In this document: positions 41,198 through 41,240 of the stretch, one piece after another
Numbering within the stretch: position 1 is the first letter of the stretch
Layout: each line of letters starts with the position of its first letter
Assembly (NCBI GenBank): GCA_947574055.1
Contig: CANPIC010000026.1
Location: forward strand, 1 to 41,240
DNA from: an uncultured bacterium
GTDB lineage: Bacteria > Bacillota > Clostridia > Lachnospirales > Lachnospiraceae
DNA length: 41,240 nucleotides
Reading direction: 5' to 3'
Program-made: the position numbers and the translations under genes
The notes under the pieces: model-generated
The model's input: only the letters and a program-made list of their open reading frames with translations
The model's database searches: none
Told to the model about the DNA's origin: nothing

Positions 41198-41212
41198 AAA
41201 GGAGCAAACAAT

Positions 41213-41240
41213 ATGACCGAGACAAAACAGCGAAGAAAAC
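41213..41240 (+). CDS. Start of a truncated gene, possibly an IS3-like transposase OrfA
   Basis: Only nine codons are in the window (MTETKQRRK), cut by the right edge. AAAGGAG lies 8 nt before the ATG. A short, basic Lys/Arg-rich beginning and the upstream text AAACTGGACAGATTTTTT are reminiscent of IS3-family elements, but this is weak evidence and another gene is possible. Confidence 0.4.

Overview
The window looks like a chromosomal segment of a low-to-mid GC Gram-positive anaerobe of the Bacillota, most probably class Clostridia and family Lachnospiraceae. This is an inference from gene content: a T-box leader, a DUF4179/ECF sigma pair, an msmEFG-type sugar importer, pta-ackA, the order yceD-rpmF-plsX-acpP-rnc-smc-ftsY, and strong AGGAGG ribosome binding sites throughout. 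No rRNA, tRNA or CRISPR array was seen. One likely mobile-element edge lies at the extreme right.

Region 1 (1-3190, minus strand) is a three-gene ABC importer (lipoprotein, permease, ATPase) of the TrpXYZ-like type. It sits behind a complete T-box leader whose specifier reads UGG, so it is predicted to be switched on by uncharged tRNA-Trp. Region 2 (3214-9181) holds an ECF sigma factor translationally coupled to a membrane DUF4179 protein, a hexapeptide acetyltransferase divergent from an AraC regulator with a candidate CcpA cre site between them, and a lipoprotein with leucine-rich-repeat-like C-terminal segments. Region 3 (9182-15682) is an alpha-galactoside utilisation locus: solute-binding lipoprotein, two permeases and a GH36 alpha-galactosidase, divergent from an AraC activator. 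It has no ATPase of its own.

Region 4 (15749-20577) is a patchwork of single genes: an unrecognised 247-aa protein divergent from an XRE regulator, an ApbE flavin transferase lipoprotein, an AraC regulator whose 3' end overlaps apbE, a small unknown protein and a YitT-family membrane protein. Region 5 (20595-32214, minus strand) is the conserved housekeeping block: pta-ackA, yceD-rpmF, an alpha/beta hydrolase, and plsX-acpP-rnc-smc-ftsY, with a threonine ammonia-lyase gene overlapping the end of ftsY.

Region 6 (32422-39304, minus strand) is the most unusual part. It is a five-gene MacAB-like operon with three different long coiled-coil membrane fusion proteins in tandem, one FtsX/MacB-type permease carrying a glycine-rich insertion, and one ATPase. 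It is divergent from tmcAL (39610-40953), which is followed by a bidirectional terminator and by the first codons of a possible transposase.
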